Below are positions 1 through 8,575 of a stretch of 64,000 nt of DNA, one piece after another; positions within the stretch are counted from its first letter, which is position 1, and each line of letters begins with the position of its first letter. The position numbers and the translations under genes are program-made. The DNA is taken from assembly GCA_947474365.1 (NCBI GenBank), contig CANJIU010000015.1:59499-123498 (forward strand), written 5' to 3'. The stretch comes from Opitutia bacterium (GTDB lineage Bacteria > Verrucomicrobiota > Verrucomicrobiia > Opitutales > Opitutaceae). The notes under the pieces were generated by a model. That model was given only the letters and a program-made list of their open reading frames with translations. It was not told the DNA's origin and searched no databases.

Positions 1-696
1 ACCGACTCGGGGCGGGCCAATTTCGCGACGGAGATGGCGTCGTGGTACGGGCTCAAGCCGACGGGGGACGGCGTACACTTTGTCCAAGGAGTCCGCCAGG
101 ACGCCACGGGTCGTTACGTCGCGGATCCGGCGTCCTTCGTGGCGGGCGGGACGGTCGCGAAGTGGATCGAACTTGGCAACATGGCCCCGGGAGCGAACAT
201 CTCCAACCTCACCACCGGCACGGGCGGCGTGACCGTGGCGCAGGAGATCTTTGATCTCGTCGACACCTCCAATGCCGATCGCGAGGATCAGCAGAAACGC
301 TGGGGCGTGCGCCCGCACAAGATCAGTTTCTTCACCGCCTACGACTTCAAGGAAGGCTGGGTCAAGGGCTTCACCATCGGTGGCGGCTGGCGCTGGCGGA
401 ATGCCAACGTAATCGGCTCGGATTCCCGCGGCAACGAGATCGTCGGCCGGCAGATCGAGGCGGCGGATGCGATGATGGCGTATTCGTGCAAACTCGGCCG
501 TCTGCCCGGCAAGGTCCGCTTCCAGGTCAATGTCTCGAATCTGTTCAACCAAACCGAAATCATCCCGGTGCGGCTCTCGACCTCGGCGGCCGCGCCGGAC
601 GGGTTCATCGTTCCGGGCGGACGTGGCGTCGCCTACAGCCGCTACGACCTGGTGACGCCCCGGGAAGTGCGGTTCACGACGACGTATTCGTTTTAA
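1..696 (+). CDS. TonB-dependent receptor, C-terminal fragment
   Basis: The reading frame is open from the first base of the window, so this is the last 231 residues of a longer gene. The sequence has alternating-residue strands typical of an outer-membrane barrel (GGGWRWRNANV; VRFQVNVSNLFNQTE) and ends in TTYSF, with the terminal aromatic residue used for BAM recognition. The phrase NVSNLFNQ is common in the last strands of TonB-dependent receptors. The plug domain and any substrate clue lie outside the window. It converges on the exported repeat protein at 727-2499. Confidence 0.8.
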   Translation, partial: TDSGRANFATEMASWYGLKPTGDGVHFVQGVRQDATGRYVADPASFVAGGTVAKWIELGNMAPGANISNLTTGTGGVTVAQEIFDLVDTSNADREDQQKRWGVRPHKISFFTAYDFKEGWVKGFTIGGGWRWRNANVIGSDSRGNEIVGRQIEAADAMMAYSCKLGRLPGKVRFQVNVSNLFNQTEIIPVRLSTSAAAPDGFIVPGGRGVAYSRYDLVTPREVRFTTTYSF

Positions 697-705
697 CCTG
701 ACACG

Positions 706-736
706 GGTGCCGGCCGGGCAGACCGCTCACGGCACC
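706..736. terminator. Possible weak bidirectional hairpin between convergent genes
   Basis: GGTGCCG (706-712) and CGGCACC (730-736) are perfect inverted repeats around a 17-base loop. They sit between the two convergent stop codons and run into the last codons of the minus-strand gene. There is no T-tract on either side, so classical intrinsic termination is doubtful. Confidence 0.25.
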
Positions 737-2499
737 TCGTAGATTTCCACCAGCGCCTCGCCGGTGGAGCCGCCGACGCCGGAGACCTGGACGGTGTAGG
801 AGCCGGGAGTGAGGGAGGTGACGAGGGCGGCGTCCTTGCTGCCGTTGGTAAGGGCGAACGCGCCGACGGCGTTGAACGTGGGGGTGAGGGAGGTGTCCCA
901 ATTGTCGTTGCTGGCGATGGCGGCGGTGGTGCCGGCCCGGAACAGGTCCAGCTTCGGATCGGCAAGAACGCCGGAGACTCCCAGATCGCCCAGTCGCGGG
1001 CCGACGGCGCGGATGAGGACGTTCTTGGCGCCCGTGCCGTCGATGAAGAAACCGAAGATCAGGATGTTGTCGCCGGTGCCGACCTGGTTGCGCGCGGAAA
1101 CATTGACCAGTCGGGGCGAGTTGCCGGTGCCGGTGTCGTAGAGTTCGACGAGGACGACGCCCGCGCCCGTGCCCTTGACCTGCACCGAGCGCGTGCCGTC
1201 GACCGATTGGATCAGGGAGGCGTCGCGGCTGTTGGCGAGGAGGGCGAAGGCGCCGACGCTGTTGAACGCCGTGCTCAGGGCGGCGGCGTTGCCCCAGTCG
1301 TCGTTTTGCGCGACGAGGGCGCTGCCGTTGTAGAGTTCGAGGCGTGGATCGGCCATCGTGCCGCCGAGACCGAAGCTCGCCAGAGTGGGGCCGACGGCGC
1401 GGGCGAGAATGGAGCGCTCGCCGCCGCTGACGGAGAAGCCGACGAAGAGTGTCTGGCCGGCGGCCATCGGCGCCCGGACGGAAAGATTCGAGAGCCGCGC
1501 CGCCGAACCGGTCGTGGGGGCGTTGACCGTGAGGGAGGCGGTGGAACTGGTGACGGTGCCGGCGGTGTTGGTGGCGACAACGGTGTAGGCGCCGGCATCG
1601 GTGGCGGCGGCGGATGGAAGGGTGAAGGTCGCACCGGTGGCGCCAGTGATGGCGGCGCCCTCCTTGCGCCACTGAAAGGTGGGCGCGGGCGTGCCGCTGG
1701 CCGCCGCGGAGAAGGTGACGGAGAATCCGGCCGACACCGTCTGGTTGGACGGTTGCGTAGTGAAGACGGGAGCGACGTTGGCTCCACCGCCACCGCCACC
1801 GCCGCCGGTCGCGGGCGTGAAATCAACCAAAAGGGTCGGAGCACTGGTGCCCTCACGAGACGAGAATCGCACGGGGCCGCCGGCTTCGTTTTGGGCGACC
1901 ATGATCCAGCCGAAGTTGCTCGCCGGGTTGTTGACCCAGGCCTGCACATCAGAGACCAGGCCAGGGGCATTGAACGTTGCCGTTCCGTCTTTTCCGAACA
2001 CCAGGTCCGAGGCGCTCACGGTGGGCGAGAAGTCACCGCCGGGAGTTGTCCAATTGGCGGTGTTGAAGAACCGCGCGTTCCAGGTGGCGTCACCCGTGGT
2101 CGCGGTCGCTCCGGCACCGCCGCCCGAGGCGGCCACGGAAGTGCCTTCGCCCCAATCGGCGAGCAGGCGGTGCAGGCGCACCGTGTTGGAATTGGCCGCG
2201 AGGGGAGTGTTGATCGTAAAGGTGACAGTCACGGAATTGACGGTCGCGCCCGCCGGAATCTGTCCGTTCAGATTGAAGGCGACCAGACTGCGCAGGATGC
2301 GTTTGTCGCCGCTGAATCCGGCGAAGAGAAAACCGCCGGCGCCGTTGCTCAGGTTAGCGTTTCCGTTGCCGTAGATGACGTTGTCCTTGCTGGGGCGGAG
2401 GGTCACCGAAGCGGCGTGGCTGAAATGGGGCAGGAACAACCCGACGAGGAGGCCCGCAACAGACAGGAGAAGCGAGAGGCGGCGGGAAGTTTTCATCAT
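727..2499 (-). CDS. Exported DNRLRE / Ig-like / tandem-repeat protein
   Basis: 590 residues from the ATG at 2499; a second ATG follows at 2496. The in-frame codons upstream do not look like a signal sequence, whereas MMKTSRRLSLLLSV...FSHAA is a clean one. Residues about 30-228 resemble a DNRLRE surface domain (SLVAFNLNGQIPAGATV; VQAWVNNPASNFGW). A poly-Gly linker (about 231-239) leads to an Ig-like domain (243-325: VFTTQPSNQTVSAG, DAGAYTVVATN) without cysteines. Residues 335-590 are two copies of a roughly 115-residue unit, each with RAVGP, a DP-x-L-x-L-(Y/F) strand, DxW and FNxVGAFAL. It is probably cell-surface or secreted. No sortase, PEP-CTERM or T9SS-type C-terminal signal is visible. 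Function unknown. Confidence 0.8.
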   Translation of the reverse strand: MMKTSRRLSLLLSVAGLLVGLFLPHFSHAASVTLRPSKDNVIYGNGNANLSNGAGGFLFAGFSGDKRILRSLVAFNLNGQIPAGATVNSVTVTFTINTPLAANSNTVRLHRLLADWGEGTSVAASGGGAGATATTGDATWNARFFNTANWTTPGGDFSPTVSASDLVFGKDGTATFNAPGLVSDVQAWVNNPASNFGWIMVAQNEAGGPVRFSSREGTSAPTLLVDFTPATGGGGGGGGANVAPVFTTQPSNQTVSAGFSVTFSAAASGTPAPTFQWRKEGAAITGATGATFTLPSAAATDAGAYTVVATNTAGTVTSSTASLTVNAPTTGSAARLSNLSVRAPMAAGQTLFVGFSVSGGERSILARAVGPTLASFGLGGTMADPRLELYNGSALVAQNDDWGNAAALSTAFNSVGAFALLANSRDASLIQSVDGTRSVQVKGTGAGVVLVELYDTGTGNSPRLVNVSARNQVGTGDNILIFGFFIDGTGAKNVLIRAVGPRLGDLGVSGVLADPKLDLFRAGTTAAIASNDNWDTSLTPTFNAVGAFALTNGSKDAALVTSLTPGSYTVQVSGVGGSTGEALVEIYEVP

Positions 2500-2652
2500 G
2501 GTTTCGGTTGGCGTCGACGCCAGCACCGCAGCGGGCAACCGCAAGTGGGGAAAGGTAACGCGGTGGTTAGTTTCCCAAAAAAGTCACCTGATATTGCTCG
2601 AGTTGTGGACGCCCCGCGGCGCCGCTCGGAGATCGGTCACACACCCTTGTCG

Positions 2653-2690
2653 TGCGCAAATATTGCGCAACGCTTGGACCCGCTGCGCAA
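2653..2690 (+). promoter_or_regulatory. Phased TGCGCAA repeats, candidate activator site
   Basis: TGCGCAA occurs at 2653, 2664 and 2684, so starts are 11 and 20 bases apart, near whole helical turns. The first two overlap a perfect dyad, TGCGCAA-ATA-TTGCGCA (2653-2669). The block ends about 50 bases upstream of a sigma54-like promoter (2743-2758), which is where enhancer-binding activators usually bind. Binding by the response regulator at 16593-17972 is inference. Confidence 0.45.
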
Positions 2691-2742
2691 CCCATGCTCA
2701 GATCGCAGTCTGAAAGGGGGCTTTTACCGGGCAAAACTCCGG

Positions 2743-2758
2743 TGGCATGAATGTTGCG
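2743..2758 (+). promoter_or_regulatory. Sigma54-like promoter before the T2SS operon
   Basis: TGGCATGAATGTTGCG matches the sigma54 consensus TGGCACG-N4-TTGCW at 14 fixed or spacer-compatible positions: GG and GC are correctly placed and G7 is present, with mismatches only at positions 6 and 16. Predicted transcription start is about 2769, leaving only about 9 bases before the ATG at 2778. That short leader is the main weakness of the call. Confidence 0.5.
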
Positions 2759-2777
2759 ATATGGAACGACTCACCCC

Positions 2778-3425
2778 ATGAAAACACTCCCGTTTGTTTC
2801 TGGTTCCGCGGTTTCCGGCGCATGTTCCGGCCGCTCTGTCCTCTCCCACGTCCGCGTTTTGGTCGGGGCCACGGCTTTGTTCTTGGCGGCGTCATCGTCG
2901 CTGCTCGCGCAGAATACCGCTCCTGCGTCCGGCGATGCCAACCGGCGCCGCGGAGGTGGGCAGGATGACCCCAACGGCGGTCGTGGCGGATTCAGTGCCG
3001 AGGACATGCTGGCGCGTTTGCGCGAGCGATTTGAGGTCACCGATGATGAGGAATGGAAGCTGATTTCCGATCGCCTCAAGGTGGTGACAGAGCTTCGCCG
3101 GTCGACGATGGGTGGAGGTCCAGGCGGTCCTGGCGGTGGGTTTGGCCGTGGAGGTCCTCCAGGCGGTGGTGGCGGAGGCGATGCCGCCAGCCGCGCGAAC
3201 CGCACTGGCGGTCGGGGACCGGGTGGCGGCAGTGCGGAGATGACCGCGTTGTCGAACGCCGTGCGGGACAAGCTGCCCGATGCAGAGATCAAGTCGCGCC
3301 TGGATCGCGTGCGGGAAATGCGCCGCGAAAACGAATTGAAACTCGCCAAGGCCCAGGAGGAGCTTCGTGCGGTGCTGAGTGTGCGCCAGGAAGCCACCGC
3401 CGTCGTGTTCGGACTCCTGCCCTGA
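2778..3425 (+). CDS. Exported Gly-rich protein heading the T2SS operon
   Basis: 215 residues. A long signal peptide (hydrophobic core VLVGATALFLAASSSLLAQ) is followed by a charged Gly/Arg stretch, a helical segment (EDMLARLRERFEVTDDEEW), a low-complexity segment of GG(P/G/F) repeats at roughly residues 108-140, and a charged helical C-terminus (LDRVREMRRENELKLAKAQEEL). The two helices separated by a flexible Gly linker recall small periplasmic helical proteins, but no family is assigned. Its stop is 8 bases before the GTG of gspE, so the two should be co-transcribed. The start is fixed by being the only Met before the signal peptide. A T2SS-related role is inferred from position only. Confidence 0.75.
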   Translation: MKTLPFVSGSAVSGACSGRSVLSHVRVLVGATALFLAASSSLLAQNTAPASGDANRRRGGGQDDPNGGRGGFSAEDMLARLRERFEVTDDEEWKLISDRLKVVTELRRSTMGGGPGGPGGGFGRGGPPGGGGGGDAASRANRTGGRGPGGGSAEMTALSNAVRDKLPDAEIKSRLDRVREMRRENELKLAKAQEELRAVLSVRQEATAVVFGLLP

Positions 3426-3433
3426 CCCATTCC

Positions 3434-5170
3434 GTGCTTACCGATTCGGCTCCCGCCAAAAACGCAGACGGTGTTCTCCCTGAGTTGCTGGACCGCATGA
3501 TTGCGGCCCGGCAGCTGACGATCACCGACGCGCGTTCCTATCTCAAACAGAACCCCGCCGCCGACGCGCTCACCGAGGAGCGCGTGCTGCGCTGGCTGGC
3601 CCGCGAATACGGCGTGGCCTTTGCCAAGCTGGACGAGCTCGAGCCGGACAAGCAGGTCCTCTCGCTTTTCCCGGCGCGTCTCCTGTTGCGGGACGAACTT
3701 CTGCCGCTGCGCCGCGTCGACAACCAAATCGAGGTGGCGACGAGCCGGTTGTTCGCCACGCAGGGGCTGGATGGCCTCAAGGCCCTGACCGGCCTGCGGC
3801 TGCGTCCGGTGCTCGCGCCTTCCGAGGTGATCCAGCGCGAGATGAAGAAACGTCTCGGTGTCGGCGCCGACACGATCGACACGCTCGATGAGGAGACAGC
3901 GCTGCAGGTCGTCGACGACAGCGGCGGCACCAACGACAACAACCTCGACGAGGCGGCCGAGGACGCGTCGATCATCCGCTTCGTCAACCAGGTCCTCAAG
4001 GACGCGATCGACCTGCGGGCGTCGGACATCCATCTCGAACCGTTCGAGGACGAGCTGCGCATCCGGTACCGGATCGACGGCGTGCTGCAGGAAGTGCCGG
4101 TCCCCGCGCAGATCAAGCGCTTCCAGCCGGCCATCGTGGCGCGCGTCAAGATTCTCAGCCATCTGAACATCGCGGAAAAGCGGCTGCCGCAGGACGGCCG
4201 CATCAAGGTCCGCATCGACACCGCCGAGGTCGACATCCGCGTATCGATTATTCCGATGCTGCACGGTGAGGCGGTGGTCATGCGTCTGCTGCGGCAGAAC
4301 GCGTCGCTCAAGGGCGCGCGCGAACTCGGCATGCACAAGCGCGAGCTGGCCTGTCTCGAGCGCGTGCTGCAGCTCCCCCACGGCATCGTGCTCGTCACGG
4401 GCCCGACCGGCAGCGGCAAGACCTCGACGCTCTACACCGCGCTCCACGAGATCAACGACACCGAGCGCAAGATCATCACGATCGAGGACCCAATCGAATA
4501 CCAGCTCAAGGGCGTGAATCAGATCCAGGTCTCCGAGAAATCGGGACTGACGTTTGCGCGCGGGCTGCGTTCAATCCTGCGCCACGACCCGGACGTGATT
4601 CTCATTGGTGAAATCCGCGACCAGGAAACGGCGCAGATTGCGGTGCAGGCGTCACTCACCGGTCACTTGGTGTTTTCCACGCTTCACACCAACGACGCCG
4701 CCGGTGCGCTGACCCGGCTCGTCGACATGGGCGTCGAACCCTACCTCGTTGCATCGTCGCTCGAGGCAGTGCTGGCGCAGCGCCTCGTGCGTCTCCTCTG
4801 CACCCATTGCAAGGCGGTCGACGACTCGGCCACCGCACGCACATATAAGACTCGGCTCGGAATTCCGGACGGCACGACGATCTACCGCTCGGTTGGTTGC
4901 CGCGAGTGCCGCAACACCGGATTCCATGGTCGACGCGCGATCTTCGAGTGGATGGACAGCAGCAGCGAGATTCGGCAGCTGATCCTGAAGAACGCCTCGA
5001 CCGATCTGATTCGCGAGGCCTCGTGCCGCGCGGGAATGACGACCCTCGCCGAGGACGGCCGCCGGCTGGTGGAGGAGGGCGTGACGACGATTGAGGAAGT
5101 GCTGAGCGTCACGACGGTGCACGAGATGACGCCGTCCGTTCCGACCACCGCCCCGTTTGTGGCGCGGTGA
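3434..5170 (+). CDS. gspE: T2SS assembly ATPase GspE
   Basis: 578 residues from GTG 3434; the frame is open further upstream but overlaps the preceding gene, and the family is about 500-600 residues long. N-terminal MshEN/N1E-like domain (about 15-140), then the hexameric ATPase: Walker A GPTGSGKT at 323-330, Asp box ITIEDPIEYQ, Walker B LIGEIRDQETAQ, His box STLHTNDAAGALTRL, and a CxxC...CxxC zinc module (LLCTHCK; GCRECRNTGF). It drives pseudopilus assembly from the cytoplasmic side of the inner membrane through GspL and GspF. Thirty bases separate it from gspF. Confidence 0.95.
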   Translation: MLTDSAPAKNADGVLPELLDRMIAARQLTITDARSYLKQNPAADALTEERVLRWLAREYGVAFAKLDELEPDKQVLSLFPARLLLRDELLPLRRVDNQIEVATSRLFATQGLDGLKALTGLRLRPVLAPSEVIQREMKKRLGVGADTIDTLDEETALQVVDDSGGTNDNNLDEAAEDASIIRFVNQVLKDAIDLRASDIHLEPFEDELRIRYRIDGVLQEVPVPAQIKRFQPAIVARVKILSHLNIAEKRLPQDGRIKVRIDTAEVDIRVSIIPMLHGEAVVMRLLRQNASLKGARELGMHKRELACLERVLQLPHGIVLVTGPTGSGKTSTLYTALHEINDTERKIITIEDPIEYQLKGVNQIQVSEKSGLTFARGLRSILRHDPDVILIGEIRDQETAQIAVQASLTGHLVFSTLHTNDAAGALTRLVDMGVEPYLVASSLEAVLAQRLVRLLCTHCKAVDDSATARTYKTRLGIPDGTTIYRSVGCRECRNTGFHGRRAIFEWMDSSSEIRQLILKNASTDLIREASCRAGMTTLAEDGRRLVEEGVTTIEEVLSVTTVHEMTPSVPTTAPFVAR

Positions 5171-5200
5171 TGCCTCCCTGACCTTTCGCGCGGAACTTCC

Positions 5201-6454
5201 ATGCCCCAATTTGCCTACAAAGCCATGCAGCTTGACGGTGTCTGCGTCGAAGGAAACATCGACGCCAGCAACCGGCACGAGGCAATGCGCCAGGTCGAGA
5301 TTCTCGGCCTGAAACCCATCCGGCTGGCCGAGTCAAAAACCGCGGCGGGCGCCGCCAAGGGGGCCGCAGGAGGTAAGTCGGCGCCGGTTAAATTTCAGCT
5401 CGGCGGCGGGCCGCGCAAGATCACGGCGCGGATGTTGGAGAACTTCACGCGCCTGTTGTCCAGCTTGCTGGCCGCGGGCGTGCCGTTCAGCCGTGCGCTC
5501 GTCATCATCCACCGCGAGGCGGCGGCCCCGGTGGCGAAGGCGAAATGGAAGGAGATCCACGACCTCGTGATTGACGGCATGTCGCTGTCCGACGCGATGG
5601 CGCGTTCGCCGGAGACGTTTCCGCGGGTGTATTGCGCGATGGTGGAGGCGGGCGAGGCGGGCGGGTTTCTCGACGTGGTCCTGGCCCAAATCGCAGACTT
5701 TCAGGCGAGGGAAAAGGATCTGCAGGGCAAGGTGATTGCGGCGCTGATGTACCCGGCCATCCTCCTCGTGCTCGCGATTGGCGTGCTCATCTTCCTGCTC
5801 GTTTTCTTCATCCCGCGTTTCCAGCTGGTGTTCCAGGGCTTCAACGCCGAGTTGCCGTTGCTCACCCAGATGATCGTCGGAGCGAGCGAAGCCGTCCGTC
5901 ACTACGGCCTGTTCCTCGCGGCGGGCATCGCGGTCGCGGTCGTCTCGCTGCGGAACTGGTTCAAGTCGGAAAAGGGCCGCCGCTCCTGGGAGGGTTTGAT
6001 TTTGCGCGCGCCTGCCGTCGGACCGCTGCTCGCCCAGTTTGCGATGGCGCGTTTCTGCCGGATGCTTGGCACGCTGATCGGTGCCGGCGTGCCGTTGATC
6101 AATGCCCTGAACGTGGCGCGTCGCTCAATCGGAAACCAGATTCTCGTCGACGCGGTTTCGAACTCGATCGACCGCGTGAAGGAAGGCAAGCCGCTCGGCA
6201 AGAGCCTCGCGCAGAACAGCTCCCTTTTCCCCGGCGCGATCGTCGAAATGATCTCCGTCGCCGAGGAAAGCGGCAAACTCGACAACGAGTTGCTGCGCAT
6301 CGCCAACGTGACCGAGGGCGATCTCGACCGTCAGCTCAAGACCGTCGTGGCCCTGGCCGAACCGATCATGCTGTTCCTAATCGCGGCGCTCGTCGGCACC
6401 ATCTTCATCGGGATGGTCTACCCCATCTTCTCTCTCCAAGACCACATCAAATGA
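5201..6454 (+). CDS. gspF: T2SS inner-membrane platform protein GspF
   Basis: 417 residues, normal for the family. Begins with the typical MPQFAYKAMQLDG strand. Two GspF repeats are visible (LENFTRLLSSLLAAGVPFSRAL and MARFCRMLGTLIGAGVPLINAL), each with the ESGxL-type motif (MVEAGEAGGFLD; VAEESGKLDNEL). Three hydrophobic segments follow the family pattern: about 185-210, 235-250 and a C-terminal one ending VGTIFIGMVYPIFSL. It forms the polytopic platform on which GspE acts. Its TGA overlaps the gspG ATG by 4 bases. Confidence 0.95.
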   Translation: MPQFAYKAMQLDGVCVEGNIDASNRHEAMRQVEILGLKPIRLAESKTAAGAAKGAAGGKSAPVKFQLGGGPRKITARMLENFTRLLSSLLAAGVPFSRALVIIHREAAAPVAKAKWKEIHDLVIDGMSLSDAMARSPETFPRVYCAMVEAGEAGGFLDVVLAQIADFQAREKDLQGKVIAALMYPAILLVLAIGVLIFLLVFFIPRFQLVFQGFNAELPLLTQMIVGASEAVRHYGLFLAAGIAVAVVSLRNWFKSEKGRRSWEGLILRAPAVGPLLAQFAMARFCRMLGTLIGAGVPLINALNVARRSIGNQILVDAVSNSIDRVKEGKPLGKSLAQNSSLFPGAIVEMISVAEESGKLDNELLRIANVTEGDLDRQLKTVVALAEPIMLFLIAALVGTIFIGMVYPIFSLQDHIK

Positions 6455-6909
6455 TCTCCTCCATGACCAAAATGAATCGTCGGATCCGATTCCGCTCCCG
6501 GCGCGCGTTTACGCTCGTCGAACTCCTCCTGGTGCTCGTCATCCTGGGAATTCTCGCCGCCCTCGTGCTGCCGAAATTCACCGGCCGTACCGAACAGGCG
6601 CGGACCACCGCGGCGCAGACCCAGATTTCCACCTTCGGCACGGCGCTCGACGCTTTCGAGGTGGACACCGGCAGCTACCCGCGCGGTCAGGACGGTTTGA
6701 ACCAACTTGTCATCCAGCCGGCCGATGTTCCCAACTGGCGCGGGCCTTACCTGAAGAGCGACATTCCGCTCGATCCCTGGCAGCACCCCTACGTCTACGA
6801 GTTCCCGGGCAAGGTGAACCCCACGGGCTATGACATCCGTTCGATGGGGCCCGACGGTCAGGCCGGCACGCCGGACGACATCGTCAATGCGCGAATTTCG
6901 TCACGTTAA
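6451..6909 (+). CDS. gspG: Major pseudopilin GspG
   Basis: 152 residues from ATG 6451, which overlaps the gspF stop as ATGA; ATGs at 6463 and 6472 are alternatives. A short basic leader precedes the prepilin cleavage site and N-methylation motif (RRAFTLVELLLVLVILGIL), with E at mature position +5. The C-terminal half carries the GspG signature NWRGPYLKSDIPLDPW and a Ca-site loop (GPDGQAGTPDDI). It should be the main subunit of the pseudopilus after cleavage by a prepilin peptidase, which is not encoded in the window. Confidence 0.95.
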   Translation: MISSMTKMNRRIRFRSRRAFTLVELLLVLVILGILAALVLPKFTGRTEQARTTAAQTQISTFGTALDAFEVDTGSYPRGQDGLNQLVIQPADVPNWRGPYLKSDIPLDPWQHPYVYEFPGKVNPTGYDIRSMGPDGQAGTPDDIVNARISSR

Positions 6910-7441
6910 TCGCCCGCGCCGCGGTGCGCGCGCCTTCACCCTGGTCGAACTCATCGTCGTCATGGTGCTGCTGCTCATCGTGGCCTCGATGGTCGCGCCA
7001 CGCATGTCGTCGTTCTTTCGCGGACGGGTGCTCAGCGGCGAGGCGCAGCGCTTGCTCTCGCTGACGCACTACGCCCGGAGCCGGGCGGTCGCGGAAGGAG
7101 TTCCGATCCTGCTTTGGCTCGATCCGAGCCATTCAACCTATGGATTGGAAGTGCAGACGGGCTACGTGGGGGCGGATGATCGCGGGACGGTGTACACGGC
7201 TGATCCCAGCCTCGCGATCGAGGTGCCGGCGGTCATCGACGCCCCGGTTTCGGAGCAGGAGGACGAGCGACTGGGATTTCCCGAGGGCCTGCCTGCCATT
7301 CGCTTCACGCCGGACGGTTTTTTCGATGAGATCAGCGTGCAGAAAATCGTTCTGCGGCAGGGCACAGATGGTGCGCTGGAAATCGTCCCCACCGCCAACC
7401 GACTGGGTTACGAAATTCGACCCGTGAGCAATGCGAACTGA
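6887..7441 (+). CDS. gspH: Minor pseudopilin GspH
   Basis: 184 residues from ATG 6887, inside the last 23 bases of gspG. Class III leader and hydrophobic helix RGARAFTLVELIVVMVLLL with E+5, then a GspH-like globular domain (YARSRAVAEGVPILLWLDP and a C-terminal strand pair after IRFTPDGFFDE). The RSRAVAEG segment is typical of GspH/FimT. It would sit at or near the pseudopilus tip complex. Assigned as H rather than another minor pseudopilin by operon order and the FimT-like domain. Confidence 0.85.
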   Translation: MREFRHVNRPRRGARAFTLVELIVVMVLLLIVASMVAPRMSSFFRGRVLSGEAQRLLSLTHYARSRAVAEGVPILLWLDPSHSTYGLEVQTGYVGADDRGTVYTADPSLAIEVPAVIDAPVSEQEDERLGFPEGLPAIRFTPDGFFDEISVQKIVLRQGTDGALEIVPTANRLGYEIRPVSNAN

Positions 7442-7871
7442 GCGACAACATATGCTCCAGGGCGCCAACGCCTCGCCCCGCGGTCGTTCTGCCCGCCGGC
7501 GTGCGTTTACACTCGTTGAAGTGCTCGCGGCGCTTTTGTTGATGGCGATCATCATTCCCGTCGCGACCGAGGGCATGGCCGTGGCCAGCCGGGCGGGGGT
7601 GACGGGACAGCGCAAATCGACGGCGATGCGCATCGCTGAAAGCGTCCTCAACGAACTGATTGTTCAGGGTGAGGCCCAGCAGGGCACGGCGAGCGGCAAC
7701 CGGGTTGAGGGCGAGATCAATTACCCGTGGACGATGAAATCGGAGACGTGGTCTGAGGACGCGATGCTCCACATGACCGTCACCGTGACGTTCACGGTTC
7801 AGGGCAGCAATTACGACGTGAGCGCGAGCACGCTGATCGCGCCGGCGTCGACGAGCACCCCGGCCCTGTGA
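7431..7871 (+). CDS. gspI: Minor pseudopilin GspI
   Basis: 146 residues; starts 11 bases before the gspH stop (a second ATG at 7452 is possible). Prepilin motif RRRAFTLVEVLAALLLMAI with Glu at +5, then an I-type domain (ESVLNELIVQG; INYPWTMKSETW; LHMTVTVTFTVQG). Size and place between H and J match GspI, which nucleates the tip trimer with J and K. The assignment depends partly on order because minor pseudopilins diverge strongly. Confidence 0.85.
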   Translation: MRTERQHMLQGANASPRGRSARRRAFTLVEVLAALLLMAIIIPVATEGMAVASRAGVTGQRKSTAMRIAESVLNELIVQGEAQQGTASGNRVEGEINYPWTMKSETWSEDAMLHMTVTVTFTVQGSNYDVSASTLIAPASTSTPAL

Positions 7872-8575
7872 AGCGCGCTCGCCACCAGTTTCGCGGGTCC
7901 CGCTCCGGCTTTACGCTGTTGGAACTGCTTGTCGCCACGGCGGTGAGCGCCGTGGTGCTGTCTGTCATCCAGACGACCTTTTTCGGAGCGCTGCGGCTGC
8001 ACAACACGACGCACGAACGAATCGAAGATGATCGTGTGGTGGAGCGGACCATGGGAATCATTCGCCGCGATTTTGCGGGAATCATGCTGCCCGGCGGCAC
8101 GCTTTCGGGTGAGTTGCAGACGATGAACACGTCGTCGCCCACGACGGTTTCGTACGGGGAGCGGGTGAGCCCCGACATTTACACGAACTCGGGGAAAATC
8201 GACGGCTGGAACCCCTTTTCGGAAGTCCAGATGGTGGCATATTACCTCGCTCCGTCGGCCACCGCGGCAGAAGGCAAGGATCTCGTGCGGGCGGTCACGC
8301 GCAATCTCCTCCCGGTGCAGCAGGCCGATGCTGAGCCACAGGTTCTGCTCCGCGGGGTCGCCGCGGCGACTGTCACTTTCTACGACGGCTCGGGCTGGAC
8401 GGACGCGTGGGATTCGAGCGCCACGTCGACATTGCCGTCGGCCTTGAAATTCAGCCTGGTGATGACGCCTCGGACCGGGGGCCAGTCCAATGCCGTGCCG
8501 ATCGAGTTGGTCGTGCCGGTGGTGGCGACGACCAGCACCAGCCAGGCGCAGGCTGCGGAGGATGCCGCCCCATGA
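7868..8575 (+). CDS. gspJ: Minor pseudopilin GspJ
   Basis: 235 residues from a GTG that overlaps the gspI TGA as GTGA. Prepilin motif SGFTLLELLVATAVSAVVL with Glu+5, then a longer periplasmic domain with the J-like segment RIEDDRVVERTMGIIRRDF and a late strand region (VTFYDGSGWTDAWDS). Length fits GspJ, the largest minor pseudopilin after K. It is followed immediately by gspK (ATGA overlap). Confidence 0.85.
   Translation: MKRARHQFRGSRSGFTLLELLVATAVSAVVLSVIQTTFFGALRLHNTTHERIEDDRVVERTMGIIRRDFAGIMLPGGTLSGELQTMNTSSPTTVSYGERVSPDIYTNSGKIDGWNPFSEVQMVAYYLAPSATAAEGKDLVRAVTRNLLPVQQADAEPQVLLRGVAAATVTFYDGSGWTDAWDSSATSTLPSALKFSLVMTPRTGGQSNAVPIELVVPVVATTSTSQAQAAEDAAP

Noticed and set aside
1207..2781. 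524-codon plus-strand frame opposite the exported repeat protein
   Set aside because: Gly/Arg-rich shadow frame with no recognisable fold; it overlaps a well-supported minus-strand gene and the upstream region of the T2SS operon.
3053..3433. N-terminal extension of GspE through the open frame upstream
   Set aside because: Overlaps the Gly-rich exported protein in another frame, is Arg/Trp-rich and unlike any GspE; GTG 3434 gives normal length.
2771..4447. 558-codon minus-strand frame opposite the Gly-rich gene and gspE
   Set aside because: Low-complexity shadow of strong coding sequence on the other strand.
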